A DNA stretch of 64,000 nucleotides from Nocardioides baculatus (GCF_016735675.1 NZ_JAERSG010000005.1:1-64000); one strand, 5' to 3'; counted from the stretch's first letter, positions 1 through 9,001 are shown. Notes: a model not told the origin generated them from the sequence alone. Translations and numbers: made by a program.

Positions 1-1
1 C

Positions 2-157
2 AACACGATCGGTTACGACGGCCCGATCTCGGTGGAGTGGGAGGACGCCGGGATGGACCGGCTCCTGGGTGCGCCCGAGGCGTTGGAGTTCGTGCGCCGC
101 CTCGCGTTCGACGCCCCCGACGCGGCCTTCGACGCCGCCTTCTCCACGCAGTCCTGA
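2..157 (+). CDS. Sugar phosphate isomerase/epimerase family protein, C-terminal fragment
   Basis: The window opens inside this gene; only the last 51 codons are present. The fragment carries a [11 protein letters not shown] stretch followed by a helical tail, which resembles the last strand and metal-ligand region of xylose-isomerase-like TIM-barrel sugar phosphate isomerases/epimerases. The stop lies 7 bases before the next start, so it is probably the upstream member of the following operon. A second TIM barrel of the same fold lies three genes downstream. Substrate is unknown. Confidence 0.7.
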   Translation, partial: NTIGYDGPISVEWEDAGMDRLLGAPEALEFVRRLAFDAPDAAFDAAFSTQS

Positions 158-164
158 GGTCATG

Positions 165-1313
165 ATGTCGAGCAACGAGGACGTCCCCGTTCGCGCCCCC
201 GAGCGGACCGGCGTGTGGTTCGTGGGTGCGCGGGGATCCGTGGCGACCACGGCGGTCGTGGGCGCCCTCGGCGTGGCCCAGGGCCTGGCGCCGGCCACCG
301 GGCTCGTGACCGAGCTCGAGGAGCTCGACCCCGACGGGTTGCCCCAGCTCGTGGACCTCGTCTTCGGCGGCCACGACGTCAACCCCCAGGGGGTGGCCAA
401 GAAGGCCGAGTCCCTGGCGGAGGGGGGAGTGGTCCCGGCAGCCCTGGTCAGCGCGGTCGCCGCCGACTTGGAGAAGGTCGACGCAGAGGTCCGTCCCGGG
501 TACGCCCCGGGCGAGGAGGACGTCGCCACCGCCGTCCAGCGACTGGCCGACGACATCTCCGACTTCCGCCGGCGTCACGACCTCGCACGTGTGGTCGTCG
601 TCGACGTCGCCAGCACGCAACCCCCGGTGGACCACCCCGAGGAGCTGACGGACCTCGACGGTCCCCTGCCGGTCGGAGCGGTCTACGCACTCGCGGCGTT
701 CCGGTCCGGGGCGTCCTTCGTGTCGTTCACGCCGAGCCCCTGCCTGCGCCTCCCGGTGGTCGTCGACGCGGCGGCGCGGCACGGCCTGCCCTACGCCGGG
801 TGCGACGGGAAGACCGGGGAGACGCTCCTCAAGTCCGCCCTCGCGCCGATGTTCGTGATGCGGGCGCTCGACCTCCGGTCGTGGACGTCGGTCAACCTGC
901 TCGGCGGCGGTGACGGTCGCACCCTGGCGGACCCCGAGGCGGCCCGCAGCAAGACCGTGGCCAAGCGGAGCGGGCTCGACGCCATGGTCGGGCGACCGGT
1001 GCCAGGTCCGATGCACATCGACCAGCTCGAGGACCTGGGGGAGTGGAAGACCGCGTGGGACCACGTGCGCTTCGACGGCTTCCTCGGCACCCGGATGACG
1101 CTCCAGCTCACCTGGCAGGGCTGCGACTCGGCCCTCGCCGCCCCACTGGTGCTCGACCTCGTCCGGTTGGTGTCCGCCGCACACGCAGCAGGACGCTCCG
1201 GGGCCCTCCCTGAGCTGGGCTTCTTCTTCAAGGACCCGGTCGGTGGCACCGAGCACCGGCTGACCGAGCAGTTCCACGAGCTGGTCGCCTGGCGTCGGGG
1301 ACTGGCCTCGTGA
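165..1313 (+). CDS. Inositol-3-phosphate synthase family protein
   Basis: About 382 residues. The N-terminus has a Rossmann-type dinucleotide site (VWFVGARGSVATT), followed by GGHDVNP and later KTGETLLKSALAP, NLLGGGDG and KTAWDHVRFDGF, as in myo-inositol-1-phosphate synthases, which isomerise glucose 6-phosphate using NAD. ATGs occur at 162 and 165; the GAGG at 156-159 is better spaced for 165. The stop overlaps the next start (GTGA). In this operon it probably supplies an inositol-phosphate-like cyclitol for a dedicated product rather than for general inositol metabolism; that role is inferred. Members of this divergent subgroup could make a related cyclitol. Confidence 0.85.
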   Translation: MSSNEDVPVRAPERTGVWFVGARGSVATTAVVGALGVAQGLAPATGLVTELEELDPDGLPQLVDLVFGGHDVNPQGVAKKAESLAEGGVVPAALVSAVAADLEKVDAEVRPGYAPGEEDVATAVQRLADDISDFRRRHDLARVVVVDVASTQPPVDHPEELTDLDGPLPVGAVYALAAFRSGASFVSFTPSPCLRLPVVVDAAARHGLPYAGCDGKTGETLLKSALAPMFVMRALDLRSWTSVNLLGGGDGRTLADPEAARSKTVAKRSGLDAMVGRPVPGPMHIDQLEDLGEWKTAWDHVRFDGFLGTRMTLQLTWQGCDSALAAPLVLDLVRLVSAAHAAGRSGALPELGFFFKDPVGGTEHRLTEQFHELVAWRRGLAS

Positions 1314-2179
1314 CGTCCTCGTCGCTGGTGCGGGACCTCGCCGAGCTCGTCCGCCTCCCGGCGGCGCTCACGGTCCCGGGCGACGCGTGGACGGGTGCCT
1401 CGAGGAGCGCAGCTGCGTCGGGCACGTCCCTCATGCCCGTCGGCTCGGTCCTCCTCTACTGGTCCGGCATGGCGCTCAACGACTGGGCCGACCGTGACCT
1501 CGACGCGGTGGAGCGACCCGAGCGGGTCATCCCGTCGGGTCGCGTCGCGCCCGAGCAGGCGCTGCTGGCGGCCGGTCTCCTCGCGGCCTGCGGCGTCGCG
1601 GTGACGGCGGCCGTGGGCGGTCGCGCGGCACTGCGGGTCAGCGTGCCGCTCGCCGCCCTGGTGGCGGCGTACGACGTCGTGGCCAAGGACTCCGCGGCAG
1701 GGCCCTTCGTGATGGCCTCGACGCGCGGGCTCGACGTGCTGCTCGGCTCGGCGGTGGCCCCCGCCGCCGCGCTGGCCCCGGCTGCGTCCGTCGCCCTGCA
1801 CACTCTGGGCGTCACGGTGCTGAGCCGCGGGGAGGTGCACGGAGCCGACCCGGTGAGCACGACCGCAGCACTGGCGGCCACGATCGCTGCCGGCTCGGTC
1901 CTCCTGGCTTCCGTGTCCCGCAGCGGCCGGGGCAGCGACCGGTTGGTCGCCGTCGCGGCCGTGGTCGGCTACGGCATCGCCGTGGGCGGGCCGCAGCGAC
2001 GCGCCCACGCCTCGCCCGACGCCGCTACCGTCCGGCGGGCGACCGGCTCCGGCATCGTGGGACTCACCTTCCTCCAGGCCGCCTGGCTCGCAGCGGCCGG
2101 GCGGACCGGACGGGCCGCGGTCGTGGCCGGTGCTGGTCTCGTGCTCCCGCGGCTCGCGCGCAGGATGAGCCCCACATGA
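1310..2179 (+). CDS. UbiA-family prenyltransferase (SCO3242/EboC-like)
   Basis: A 289-residue integral membrane protein with multiple hydrophobic segments. The first aspartate-rich motif of UbiA prenyltransferases is clear (ALNDWADRDLDAVERP, about residues 58-73) and a second conserved region contains YDVVAKD. The family transfers prenyl groups to aromatic or polar acceptors at the membrane. The GTG start overlaps the upstream stop, and the stop overlaps the next ATG, so translation is coupled. With a polyprenyl diphosphate synthase in the same operon, the donor and the transferase are both present. The homologue in ebo clusters is EboC. The acceptor is unknown. Confidence 0.85.
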   Translation: MTSSSLVRDLAELVRLPAALTVPGDAWTGASRSAAASGTSLMPVGSVLLYWSGMALNDWADRDLDAVERPERVIPSGRVAPEQALLAAGLLAACGVAVTAAVGGRAALRVSVPLAALVAAYDVVAKDSAAGPFVMASTRGLDVLLGSAVAPAAALAPAASVALHTLGVTVLSRGEVHGADPVSTTAALAATIAAGSVLLASVSRSGRGSDRLVAVAAVVGYGIAVGGPQRRAHASPDAATVRRATGSGIVGLTFLQAAWLAAAGRTGRAAVVAGAGLVLPRLARRMSPT

Positions 2180-3045
2180 GCCTGCGTCTCGGATACGGGC
2201 TCAACGGCTTCGCCGGCCACCGGCTGGCGGACGCCTGCAGCGTCGTCTCCTCCCTCGGCTACGAGGGCGTCGGGCTCACGCTCGACCAGCCCCACCTCGA
2301 CCCCTTCGGTGACCTGCCCGCCCAGGTCTCGCACGCCCGCCGCTGCCTGGAGTCCTACGGCCTGGCCTCCGTGGTGGAGACCGGGTCCCGCTACGTCCTG
2401 GACCCGCTGCGCAAGCACGAGCCGACCCTCGTCAGCGACGAGGGACGCGACCGGCGGGTCGACCTGCTGTGCCGTGCGGTGTGGATCGCCTCCGAGCTCG
2501 GGTCGGAGGCCATGTCGTGCTGGTCGGGCACGCCGCGCGCGGGCGTGGACACCGAGGTCCTCTGGCAGAGGGTGGTCGACGGCCTCGGCCCGGTGCTCGA
2601 GCTCGCCGACGCCCGCGGCGTCGTCGTGTGCGTCGAGCCCGAGCCCGGGATGTTCCTCGCGACCCTCGACGACGTGCTCGAGCTGCGGCAGCGGCTCGGT
2701 GCCCCCGAGCACCTCCGGGTCACCCTCGACCTGGGTCACCTGGTCTGCAACGAGCCCCGCACCCCTGCCGCGACGGTGGAGGCCGCGGGCTCCCTCCTCG
2801 CCAACGTCCAGGTCGACGACATGGTCCGCGACGTCCACGAGCACCTCGAGCTCGGCACGGGCGAGCTGGACCTCGACCGCGTCCTCGGAGCCCTCGTCGA
2901 GTCCGACTACAGCGGGCTCGCGTGCGTCGAGCTGCCGCGGCACTCGCACGCCGCGCCCGTGGTCGCGGCGTCGTCGATGACCACCCTGCGGGCCTCGCTC
3001 GACCGGGTCAACCGGACCGTGGGCGCTTCCGGAGGTGGCCGATGA
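2176..3045 (+). CDS. TIM-barrel sugar phosphate isomerase/epimerase
   Basis: A 289-residue xylose-isomerase-like TIM barrel. Probable metal ligands appear in order: CVEPEPGMF (Glu), VTLDLGHLV (Asp/His), VQVDDM and HEHLELGTGEL (His/Glu), CVELPRHSH (Glu near the end). The family interconverts or epimerises sugars and cyclitols. ATGA overlaps link it to the genes on both sides. Together with the inositol-phosphate synthase-like gene it suggests modification of a cyclitol or sugar precursor. The precise reaction cannot be read from the sequence. Confidence 0.8.
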   Translation: MSLRLGYGLNGFAGHRLADACSVVSSLGYEGVGLTLDQPHLDPFGDLPAQVSHARRCLESYGLASVVETGSRYVLDPLRKHEPTLVSDEGRDRRVDLLCRAVWIASELGSEAMSCWSGTPRAGVDTEVLWQRVVDGLGPVLELADARGVVVCVEPEPGMFLATLDDVLELRQRLGAPEHLRVTLDLGHLVCNEPRTPAATVEAAGSLLANVQVDDMVRDVHEHLELGTGELDLDRVLGALVESDYSGLACVELPRHSHAAPVVAASSMTTLRASLDRVNRTVGASGGGR

Positions 3046-3695
3046 CCGACGTGCGACTCCTCCTCCCGGCCGCGGACCTGCGCACCGCCCTGGGTGCCGA
3101 CCCCTCGGCGGCGCTCGACGACATGCTCGCCTCGGTGGCCGCGGGGACGACGACGCTCGCCCGGACCTTCCCGGCGGCCGCGCGGCGCACGGCCCGGGGG
3201 CCGTTCGGCGACGGCGACGGCCACCGCATCGAGGACGCGGTGCGGGTCGAGCTGATCGCGACGGCGGCCACCGACCTCGGACCGGAGGCGCTGCTCGACG
3301 AGCTCACCCTGCTCTACCGCCACGGGGACGCCGATGAGAAGCGTGCCGTGCTGCACGCGCTGGCCGGGATCGACGACCCCCGGGTCGACGGTTCGGCCCT
3401 GCTGCTCGATGCGCTCCGCACCAACGACGTACGGCTCGTGGCTGCGGCGATGGGTCCCCACGCGAGCCGGCTCTCCGCGCACGACTGGCGGCACGGCGTG
3501 CTGAAGTGCCTGTTCGTCGGAGTCCCCCTGTCCGCGGTCGCCGACCTGCGCACCCGCGCCGACGACGAGCTCGTCGCCATGGTGGGCCGCTTCTCCGACG
3601 AGCGCCGTGCGGCGGGACGCCCGGTCCCCGACGACGCCCGCACCGTCCTCGCGATGAGTGCGCCCGACCCCACCGCGACCGCCCCGGAAGGCTGA
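3042..3695 (+). CDS. eboA: EboA domain-containing protein
   Basis: About 217 residues, starting at the ATG that overlaps the previous stop. The protein is predominantly alpha-helical with HEAT-like helices (DEKRAVLHALAGIDD, DVRLVAAAMGPHASRLSAHDWRHGVLKCLFVGVP broken over about residues 90-160). The LKCLFVGVPL segment and the conserved helices fit EboA-family proteins, which are found only in ebo clusters. EboA has no assigned biochemical activity; ebo genes were linked to moving a scytonemin precursor to the periplasm in cyanobacteria. Placement directly before a TatD-like EboB supports the assignment. Confidence 0.8.
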   Translation: MTDVRLLLPAADLRTALGADPSAALDDMLASVAAGTTTLARTFPAAARRTARGPFGDGDGHRIEDAVRVELIATAATDLGPEALLDELTLLYRHGDADEKRAVLHALAGIDDPRVDGSALLLDALRTNDVRLVAAAMGPHASRLSAHDWRHGVLKCLFVGVPLSAVADLRTRADDELVAMVGRFSDERRAAGRPVPDDARTVLAMSAPDPTATAPEG

Positions 3696-3696
3696 C

Positions 3697-4569
3697 ATGC
3701 GCATCTTCGACCCGCACATCCACATGACCTCGCGCACCACCGACGACTACGAGCGGATGCACGCCGCGGGGGTGCGCGCCGTGGTCGAGCCGGCGTTCTG
3801 GCTGGGGCAGCCCCGCACCAACGTCGGCTCCTTCACCGACTACTTCGATGCGCTCGTCGGGTGGGAGCGGTTCCGTGCCGCCCAGTTCGGCATCACCCAC
3901 CACTGCACGATCGCGCTGAACCCCAAGGAGGCCAACGACCCGCGGTGCGTCGGCGTCCTCGACGTCCTCGAGCGCTACCTCGGCAAGGACGGGGTGGTCG
4001 CCGTCGGCGAGATCGGCTTCGACTCGATGGGCGAGGCCGAGGAGGAGGCGTTCCGTCGCCAGCTGGCGCTGGCCGTGGAGTTCGCCCTGCCCGCGATGGT
4101 GCACACCCCGCACCGGGACAAGGAGGGGGGCACCGCCCGCACCCTCGAGCTCGTCGAGGAGTCGGGGATCGACCCCGGCATGGTCGTCGTGGACCACCTC
4201 AACGAGCTGACCGTCGGTCCTGTCGACGAGCGCGGGTGCTGGATGGGCTTCTCCATCTATCCCGACACCAAGATGGACCCGCAGCGCATGGTCCGCATCC
4301 TCCAGGACCGCGGCACCGAGCGGGTGCTGGTCAACTCGGCCGCCGACTGGGGGCGGAGCGATCCCCTCCTGACCCGTGTCACCGCGGACGCGATGCTGGC
4401 GGCCGGCTTCAGCGACGACGACGTCGACACGGTGATGTGGCGCAACCCGGTGGAGTTCTTCGGCCAGAGCGGACGACTCCTCCTCGACGGGGAGTCGGAC
4501 GGCGCCGACCTGCGGTCGCCGGCGACGTTCGAGGGCAACTCCGTCCTGCGCGGAGAGCCGGTGGCCTGA
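3697..4569 (+). CDS. TatD-family metal-dependent hydrolase (EboB-like)
   Basis: About 290 residues. The amidohydrolase/TatD metal motifs are present: HIH at about residues 6-8 (FDPHIHM), VGEIGFD, MVHTPHRDK, VVDHLNE and a late NSAADWGRSD. TatD proteins are divalent-metal hydrolases; in ebo clusters the paralogue is EboB with an unknown substrate. The start lies one base after the eboA stop, and the stop overlaps the eboE start in a TGATG arrangement. It is therefore a core member of the ebo-type operon, not a general TatD nuclease. Confidence 0.85.
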   Translation: MRIFDPHIHMTSRTTDDYERMHAAGVRAVVEPAFWLGQPRTNVGSFTDYFDALVGWERFRAAQFGITHHCTIALNPKEANDPRCVGVLDVLERYLGKDGVVAVGEIGFDSMGEAEEEAFRRQLALAVEFALPAMVHTPHRDKEGGTARTLELVEESGIDPGMVVVDHLNELTVGPVDERGCWMGFSIYPDTKMDPQRMVRILQDRGTERVLVNSAADWGRSDPLLTRVTADAMLAAGFSDDDVDTVMWRNPVEFFGQSGRLLLDGESDGADLRSPATFEGNSVLRGEPVA

Positions 4570-5762
4570 TGCGCCTGCGCCACCCCGATGGCACCGTCGT
4601 CCACCTGGGCTACGGCACCAACGTCCTGCCGGCCGAGGACGTCGACGGCCTCGTCCGCCAGGCGACCTCGATGGGCGGACTGATCCGTCGAGCACTCACC
4701 GAGCGAACCGGCGGCACGACGGGCGATCGCGTGGGTCTCGGCCTGTGGCTCCCCGCCGCAGCCGCCCACCGGCTGGCGGCCGACCCCGACAGCGTACGCC
4801 GGATCCGCGGCCGGCTGGCCGACCACGGCGTCGAGGTGGTGACCGTCAACGCGTTCCCCTACGCCGACTTCCAGGGGTCCGTGGTCAAGCACGCGGTCTA
4901 CCTCCCGAGGTGGACCGACCGCGACCGCCTCGACTACACGCTCGCCGCTGCGCGGGTGCTCGCCGGGCTGCTGCCCGACGACGCCGACCACGGCTCGATC
5001 TCCTCGCTGCCCCTGGGGTGGCGCACCCCGTGGTCACCCACCGACCAGTCGGTCGCCGAGACGCACCTCGCCGAGCTCGCGGCCGGGCTCGCCGCCCTGG
5101 AGTCGCGCACCGGTCGCCGGGTGGTCGTCGGCATCGAGCCCGAGCCCGGCTGCGTGGTCGAGACGATCGAGGACGCGGTGGACCGGCTGGCCCGGGTCGA
5201 CCGCGAGTGGGTGGGCGTCTGCCTCGACCTGTGCCACCTGTCCGTGGGCTTCGACGACGCGGTCCGGGCGCTGGGGCTCCTCGACGAGGCCGGGCTGCGC
5301 GTGGTCAAGGCACAGCCCGCGTCGGCGCTCGTGGTCGACGACCCGGGGCACCCGGAGGCCCGGCGCGCCCTCACGTCCTACGCCGAGGACCGCTTCCTGC
5401 ACCAGGTGCGGCAGGAGCTGCCCGGTGGCCGCGACATCGCCGGCCGCGACGACCTCCCCGAGGCGCTGGACGGTCCGGAGCCGCTCGCGACGGACTCCGC
5501 CTGGCGGGTCCACTTCCACGTCCCCGTCCACGCCGACCCCGCCCCGCCGCTGCGCACCGGGCGCGAGGACCTGCGCGCGTCCTTGGCCGCCCTCCTCGGT
5601 GGCCCCACCGCGCGGGTGGACCACCTCGAGGTCGAGACCTACACCTGGTCGGTGCTCCCCGGCGGCGCCCCGGCCGACGAGGACGCACTGGCCGACGGCC
5701 TGGCCGCCGAGCTCGCGTGGGTGCACGCCGAGCTCGTCGACCTCGGGCTCGTACCGCTCTGA
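4569..5762 (+). CDS. eboE: Metabolite traffic protein EboE-like (TIM barrel)
   Basis: About 397 residues, starting at the ATG within TGATG. The N-terminal LGYGTNVLPAED and LGLWLPAAA regions, VVVGIEPEPGCVVE and LDLCHLSVGF are typical of EboE, a xylose-isomerase-like TIM barrel restricted to ebo clusters. A C-terminal HLEVETYTWSVLP motif is also characteristic of this family. The name metabolite traffic protein comes from genetic work on the ebo cluster; the reaction is not known. The next gene begins 23 bases later with its own ribosome binding site. Confidence 0.85.
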   Translation: MRLRHPDGTVVHLGYGTNVLPAEDVDGLVRQATSMGGLIRRALTERTGGTTGDRVGLGLWLPAAAAHRLAADPDSVRRIRGRLADHGVEVVTVNAFPYADFQGSVVKHAVYLPRWTDRDRLDYTLAAARVLAGLLPDDADHGSISSLPLGWRTPWSPTDQSVAETHLAELAAGLAALESRTGRRVVVGIEPEPGCVVETIEDAVDRLARVDREWVGVCLDLCHLSVGFDDAVRALGLLDEAGLRVVKAQPASALVVDDPGHPEARRALTSYAEDRFLHQVRQELPGGRDIAGRDDLPEALDGPEPLATDSAWRVHFHVPVHADPAPPLRTGREDLRASLAALLGGPTARVDHLEVETYTWSVLPGGAPADEDALADGLAAELAWVHAELVDLGLVPL

Positions 5763-5785
5763 CCACACCACCCCTGGAGGACCTG

Positions 5786-7189
5786 ATGGACCAGCTGCTC
5801 GTCGTCGACGTGGTCGGACTGACGCCCGACCTGCTGCAGCACATGCCGCGGTTGAGGAGATTGGCCGACACCGGGTCGTCCGCGGTGCTCGACACCGTGC
5901 TCCCGGCTGTCACCTGCAGCGTGCAGTCGACCTTCCTGACGGGGCTGCCGCCGTCCGGCCACGGCATCGTCGGCAACGGGTGGTACTTCCGCGACCTCGG
6001 CGAGGTCTTCCTCTGGCGCCAGCACAACGCGCTCGTGGGCGGCGAGAAGGTGTGGGAGACGATCCGCCGGCAGGACCCGGGCTACACGGTCGCCAACGTG
6101 TGCTGGTGGTACGCGATGGGCGCCTCGACCGACTGGACGGTCACCCCGCGCCCGATCTACTACGCCGACGGCAAGAAGGCCCCCGACTGCTACACCCGCC
6201 CGCCCGAGCTGCGCGACGAGCTCGTCGCCGAGCTGGGCGAGTTCCCGCTGTTCCAGTACTGGGGTCCGACGGCCTCGATCCGTTCGACCGAGTGGATCGT
6301 CGGCGCCGCTCGCCGCCTGATGCCCCGGGCCGACCTGACGCTCGCCTACCTCCCGCACCTCGACTACGACCTCCAGCGCTTCGGCCCCGACGCCCCCGAG
6401 GCGCACCAGGCGGCCCGTGACGTCGATGCTGCCCTCGCGCCGCTGCTCGACGACGCCGCGCGCGCCGGCACCCGCGTCGTCGTCGTGTCGGAGTACGGCA
6501 TCACGAGGGCCGACACGCCGGTCGACGTGAACCGGTTGCTGCGGGCGGAGGGCCTGCTCGAGGTCTACACCCAGGACGGGATGGAGTACCTCGACCCGTG
6601 GGTCTCCCGGGCGTTCGCGGTCGCCGACCACCAGGTCGCCCACGTCTACGTCGCCGATCCCGCCGACCTCGAGCGGGTCCGCGCGGTCTGCGCCGGGCTC
6701 GAGGGCGTGGCCGAGGTGCTCGACGCCTCCGGCCAGGCCGCGGTCGGCCTCGACCACCCGCGCTCGGGCGAGCTCGTGCTCGTGGCGGAGCCGACGGCGT
6801 GGTTCACCTACTACTACTGGGACGACGACGACCGTGCCCCCGACTTCGCCCGCGGGGTGGAGATCCACCGCAAGCCCGGCTACGACCCGGCGGAGCTCTT
6901 CTTCGACCCCGAGGACAGGCTCGTCAAGGCGAAGGCCGCGCTGACCCTCGCCCGCAAGGCGGCCGGCCTGCGCTACGCGATGAAGGTCGTCCCGCTCGAC
7001 CCGTCGCCCGTGCGCGGGACCCACGGTCGCCTCCCCGCTCGCGACGGCGACTCACCCATGGTGCTGTGCGACCGCCCCGACGTCCTCGACGGGCGCATCG
7101 CGGCGACGGACGTCCGCGACCTGCTGCTCAGGATGGCGGGGGCATCGGCGGTTGCCGCTGCCGACGCAGGTGCCGGGACCTCCTCGTGA
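5786..7189 (+). CDS. Alkaline phosphatase/nucleotide pyrophosphatase family protein
   Basis: About 467 residues; the ATG is preceded by CTGGAGGACCTG. The N-terminal VVGLTPDLL and the probable nucleophile region PAVTCSVQSTFLTG (threonine nucleophile), GHGIVGN, LPHLDYDLQRFG and VVVVSEYG match the metal-binding core of type I phosphodiesterase/nucleotide pyrophosphatases. It likely hydrolyses a phosphoester or diphosphate on the pathway intermediate; no signal peptide is visible so action in the cytoplasm is likely. Genes of this type commonly follow eboE in ebo-type clusters. Stop and next GTG start overlap. Confidence 0.8.
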   Translation: MDQLLVVDVVGLTPDLLQHMPRLRRLADTGSSAVLDTVLPAVTCSVQSTFLTGLPPSGHGIVGNGWYFRDLGEVFLWRQHNALVGGEKVWETIRRQDPGYTVANVCWWYAMGASTDWTVTPRPIYYADGKKAPDCYTRPPELRDELVAELGEFPLFQYWGPTASIRSTEWIVGAARRLMPRADLTLAYLPHLDYDLQRFGPDAPEAHQAARDVDAALAPLLDDAARAGTRVVVVSEYGITRADTPVDVNRLLRAEGLLEVYTQDGMEYLDPWVSRAFAVADHQVAHVYVADPADLERVRAVCAGLEGVAEVLDASGQAAVGLDHPRSGELVLVAEPTAWFTYYYWDDDDRAPDFARGVEIHRKPGYDPAELFFDPEDRLVKAKAALTLARKAAGLRYAMKVVPLDPSPVRGTHGRLPARDGDSPMVLCDRPDVLDGRIAATDVRDLLLRMAGASAVAAADAGAGTSS

Positions 7190-8181
7190 CCGACGTCGAC
7201 GCCCTCCTCGACCGCGTGCGCGACCGGCTGCGTACGCCGGCGTCGTGCGGGGTCCCGCGGGTCGACGGCGTCGTCGCGGACGCACTGCGGCCGGGCAAGC
7301 TGCTGCGGCCCGCGATGGTGGTCCGCAGCGCCGCGGCCGCGGGTGCCGACCTCGCTGCGGCGGAGGTGCGGCACGCCGTCGTGGAGGCGGCGCTCGCGAC
7401 GGAGCTGCTGCACGTGGCCACCCTCGTCCACGACGACATCATCGACGGAGCGGACCTGCGTCGCGGCCGCGCGTCGGTGGTCGCACAGGCAGGCCTGTCG
7501 ACGGCGATCGTCGTGGGTGACCTGCTCCTCGCCCGTGGGAGTGCTGCAGCCGCGGCCTCGGCGCCGGGCGTGTCCACGGTGTGGGCGCGGGCCCTCGACC
7601 TGATGGCGGCCGGTCAGCTGCACGAGGGGGAGCTGGTCGACCTGCCCTCCCTCGCCGCACAGGCGGAGTACGCCTCGCTCAAGACCGCCGAGCTGTTCCG
7701 TTCGTCCGCCGAGGCGGGCGCCCTGGCGGCGGGTGCGGACGCCGGGGTGGTGGCCGCGCACGGTCGGTACGGGCTGCACTTCGGACGCGCCTTCCAGCAC
7801 GTCGACGACCTGCTGGACCGCTACGGCGACCCGGCCCTGACCGGCAAGCCGACGGGTGCCGACGCGCGCAACGGCGTACCGACCCGGCTCTCGCTCGTGC
7901 CGGACGGCCGTGGCGTGGACGAGGTGCTCGAGCTCGTCGTCAGCGAGCTCCGGGAAGCGCGATCCTCGCTCCCACCCGCGGCCTCGGCGTGGGGCTGCTG
8001 GGGCGTGGAGGCCCTCGCTCGCGCCACCCTCGTGGTCCTCGACGACGCCGACCCGGAGGTCACCGCCCGCGTCGCGACCGCCTTCGGACGCCTCGAGCCC
8101 GCGCCCCACCATCCACGAACGGAGACCCAGCCGTGCCTCGACACCCGTCACCACAGCTGCCCGCACGACGTATCCGCATGA
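7186..8181 (+). CDS. Polyprenyl diphosphate synthase (isoprenyl chain elongation)
   Basis: About 331 residues. Both aspartate-rich motifs of trans-prenyltransferases are visible: HDDIID followed by RRGRASVV in the first half and HVDDLLD near residue 205. GKLLRPAMV binds the diphosphate of the homoallylic substrate. It condenses isopentenyl diphosphate with an allylic diphosphate to make a polyprenyl chain of undetermined length. The GTG start overlaps the previous stop. It probably feeds the UbiA-type transferase in the same operon. Confidence 0.88.
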   Translation: MTDVDALLDRVRDRLRTPASCGVPRVDGVVADALRPGKLLRPAMVVRSAAAAGADLAAAEVRHAVVEAALATELLHVATLVHDDIIDGADLRRGRASVVAQAGLSTAIVVGDLLLARGSAAAAASAPGVSTVWARALDLMAAGQLHEGELVDLPSLAAQAEYASLKTAELFRSSAEAGALAAGADAGVVAAHGRYGLHFGRAFQHVDDLLDRYGDPALTGKPTGADARNGVPTRLSLVPDGRGVDEVLELVVSELREARSSLPPAASAWGCWGVEALARATLVVLDDADPEVTARVATAFGRLEPAPHHPRTETQPCLDTRHHSCPHDVSA

Positions 8182-8756
8182 GCGGTGTGCGAGCGGGTCT
8201 GCGCCGCGTCGCCGTCCTGCTGGCCGTCGCCTCGGCCGCTGTGCTCTCCGGCTGGCCGCAGGTGCAGCCCGCGGTCGCCCACAGTGCTCTGGTCGCGTCC
8301 CAGCCGCCCGCCGACGGGCTGGTCGAGGTGATGCCCTCGCGTGCCTACCTCACCTTCTCGGCACCGGTCCGCGAGGTGAAGGAGATCGCGGTCATCGGTC
8401 CGGAGGGGAGCGTCACCAACGGTGAGGCGACGTTCGACGGTGCTGAGGTCATGCAGACCCTGTGGGCGGGCCCGGCGGGCGACTACACGATGTCCTACTT
8501 CGTCGTGTCCGAGGACGGGCACGACGTGCGTGGCGACCTGCACTTCGAGGTCGGCGCGCTCTCGGTCCTCGAACCCGGCACCTCCACCGACCCCGACGCC
8601 AGCAGCGCCCCCGCCCCCGTCCGGTCGGCGGACGAGCCGGAGGAGGATGGCCCGGGGATCGCGGTGCCGGCGGCACTCCTCGTGGGCAGTGCCGCAGTCG
8701 CACTGGTGCTGGGGCGACGACGGTCGCTGCGGTCCGGTTCGGCACGGTCGCGGTAG
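8178..8756 (+). CDS. CopC-domain copper-binding secreted/membrane-anchored protein
   Basis: About 192 residues. A signal peptide is followed by AHSALVASQPPADG, where the His just after the processing site is the first copper ligand of CopC proteins. The later SEDGHDVRGDLHFEV supplies the second His region. After a Pro/Ala/Asp-rich linker a hydrophobic helix (about 160-180) and an Arg-rich tail anchor it in the membrane with the domain outside. The ATG overlaps the polyprenyl synthase stop, so it is co-translated with the ebo-type operon, which suggests a metal-linked step outside the cell or simple operon capture. Confidence 0.85.
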   Translation: MSGVRAGLRRVAVLLAVASAAVLSGWPQVQPAVAHSALVASQPPADGLVEVMPSRAYLTFSAPVREVKEIAVIGPEGSVTNGEATFDGAEVMQTLWAGPAGDYTMSYFVVSEDGHDVRGDLHFEVGALSVLEPGTSTDPDASSAPAPVRSADEPEEDGPGIAVPAALLVGSAAVALVLGRRRSLRSGSARSR

Positions 8757-8765
8757 GGGTCGCGG

Positions 8766-8838
8766 TAGGCCTCCAGGGGCTCGAACCCTGAACCAACGGA
8801 TTAAAAGTCCGCTGCTCTACCAATTGAGCTAGAGGCCC
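8766..8838 (-). tRNA. tRNA-Lys (anticodon TTT)
   Basis: On the minus strand the 73-base sequence folds as a complete cloverleaf. The acceptor stem GGGCCTC pairs with GAGGCCT, the anticodon stem GCGGA/TCCGT closes the loop CTTTTAA, and the T arm CAGGG-TTCGAGC-CCCTG is perfect. The anticodon TTT reads lysine codons. CCA is not encoded. It lies 9 bases after the CopC-like gene on the opposite strand. Confidence 0.97.
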
Positions 8839-9001
8839 GCGGCACGGGGCGCCGTGCCGGCACCGATCATCTCAGAGGGCTTGGCTGGCTCGGGCGGGGC
8901 GGGTCTGGACCACCTGCGCCGGGTCTGGTCAGCGGCGCGGGACTGCTGGCAGCATCCGAGCGTCGGCGGAGGGGCCGCTGACGGCGGGGTCGAGGGATGC
9001 C

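Noticed and set aside
791..2008. A 405-codon minus-strand frame opposite the inositol-phosphate synthase and prenyltransferase genes
   Set aside because: Both plus-strand genes have family motifs and overlap neatly; the minus frame is a shadow.
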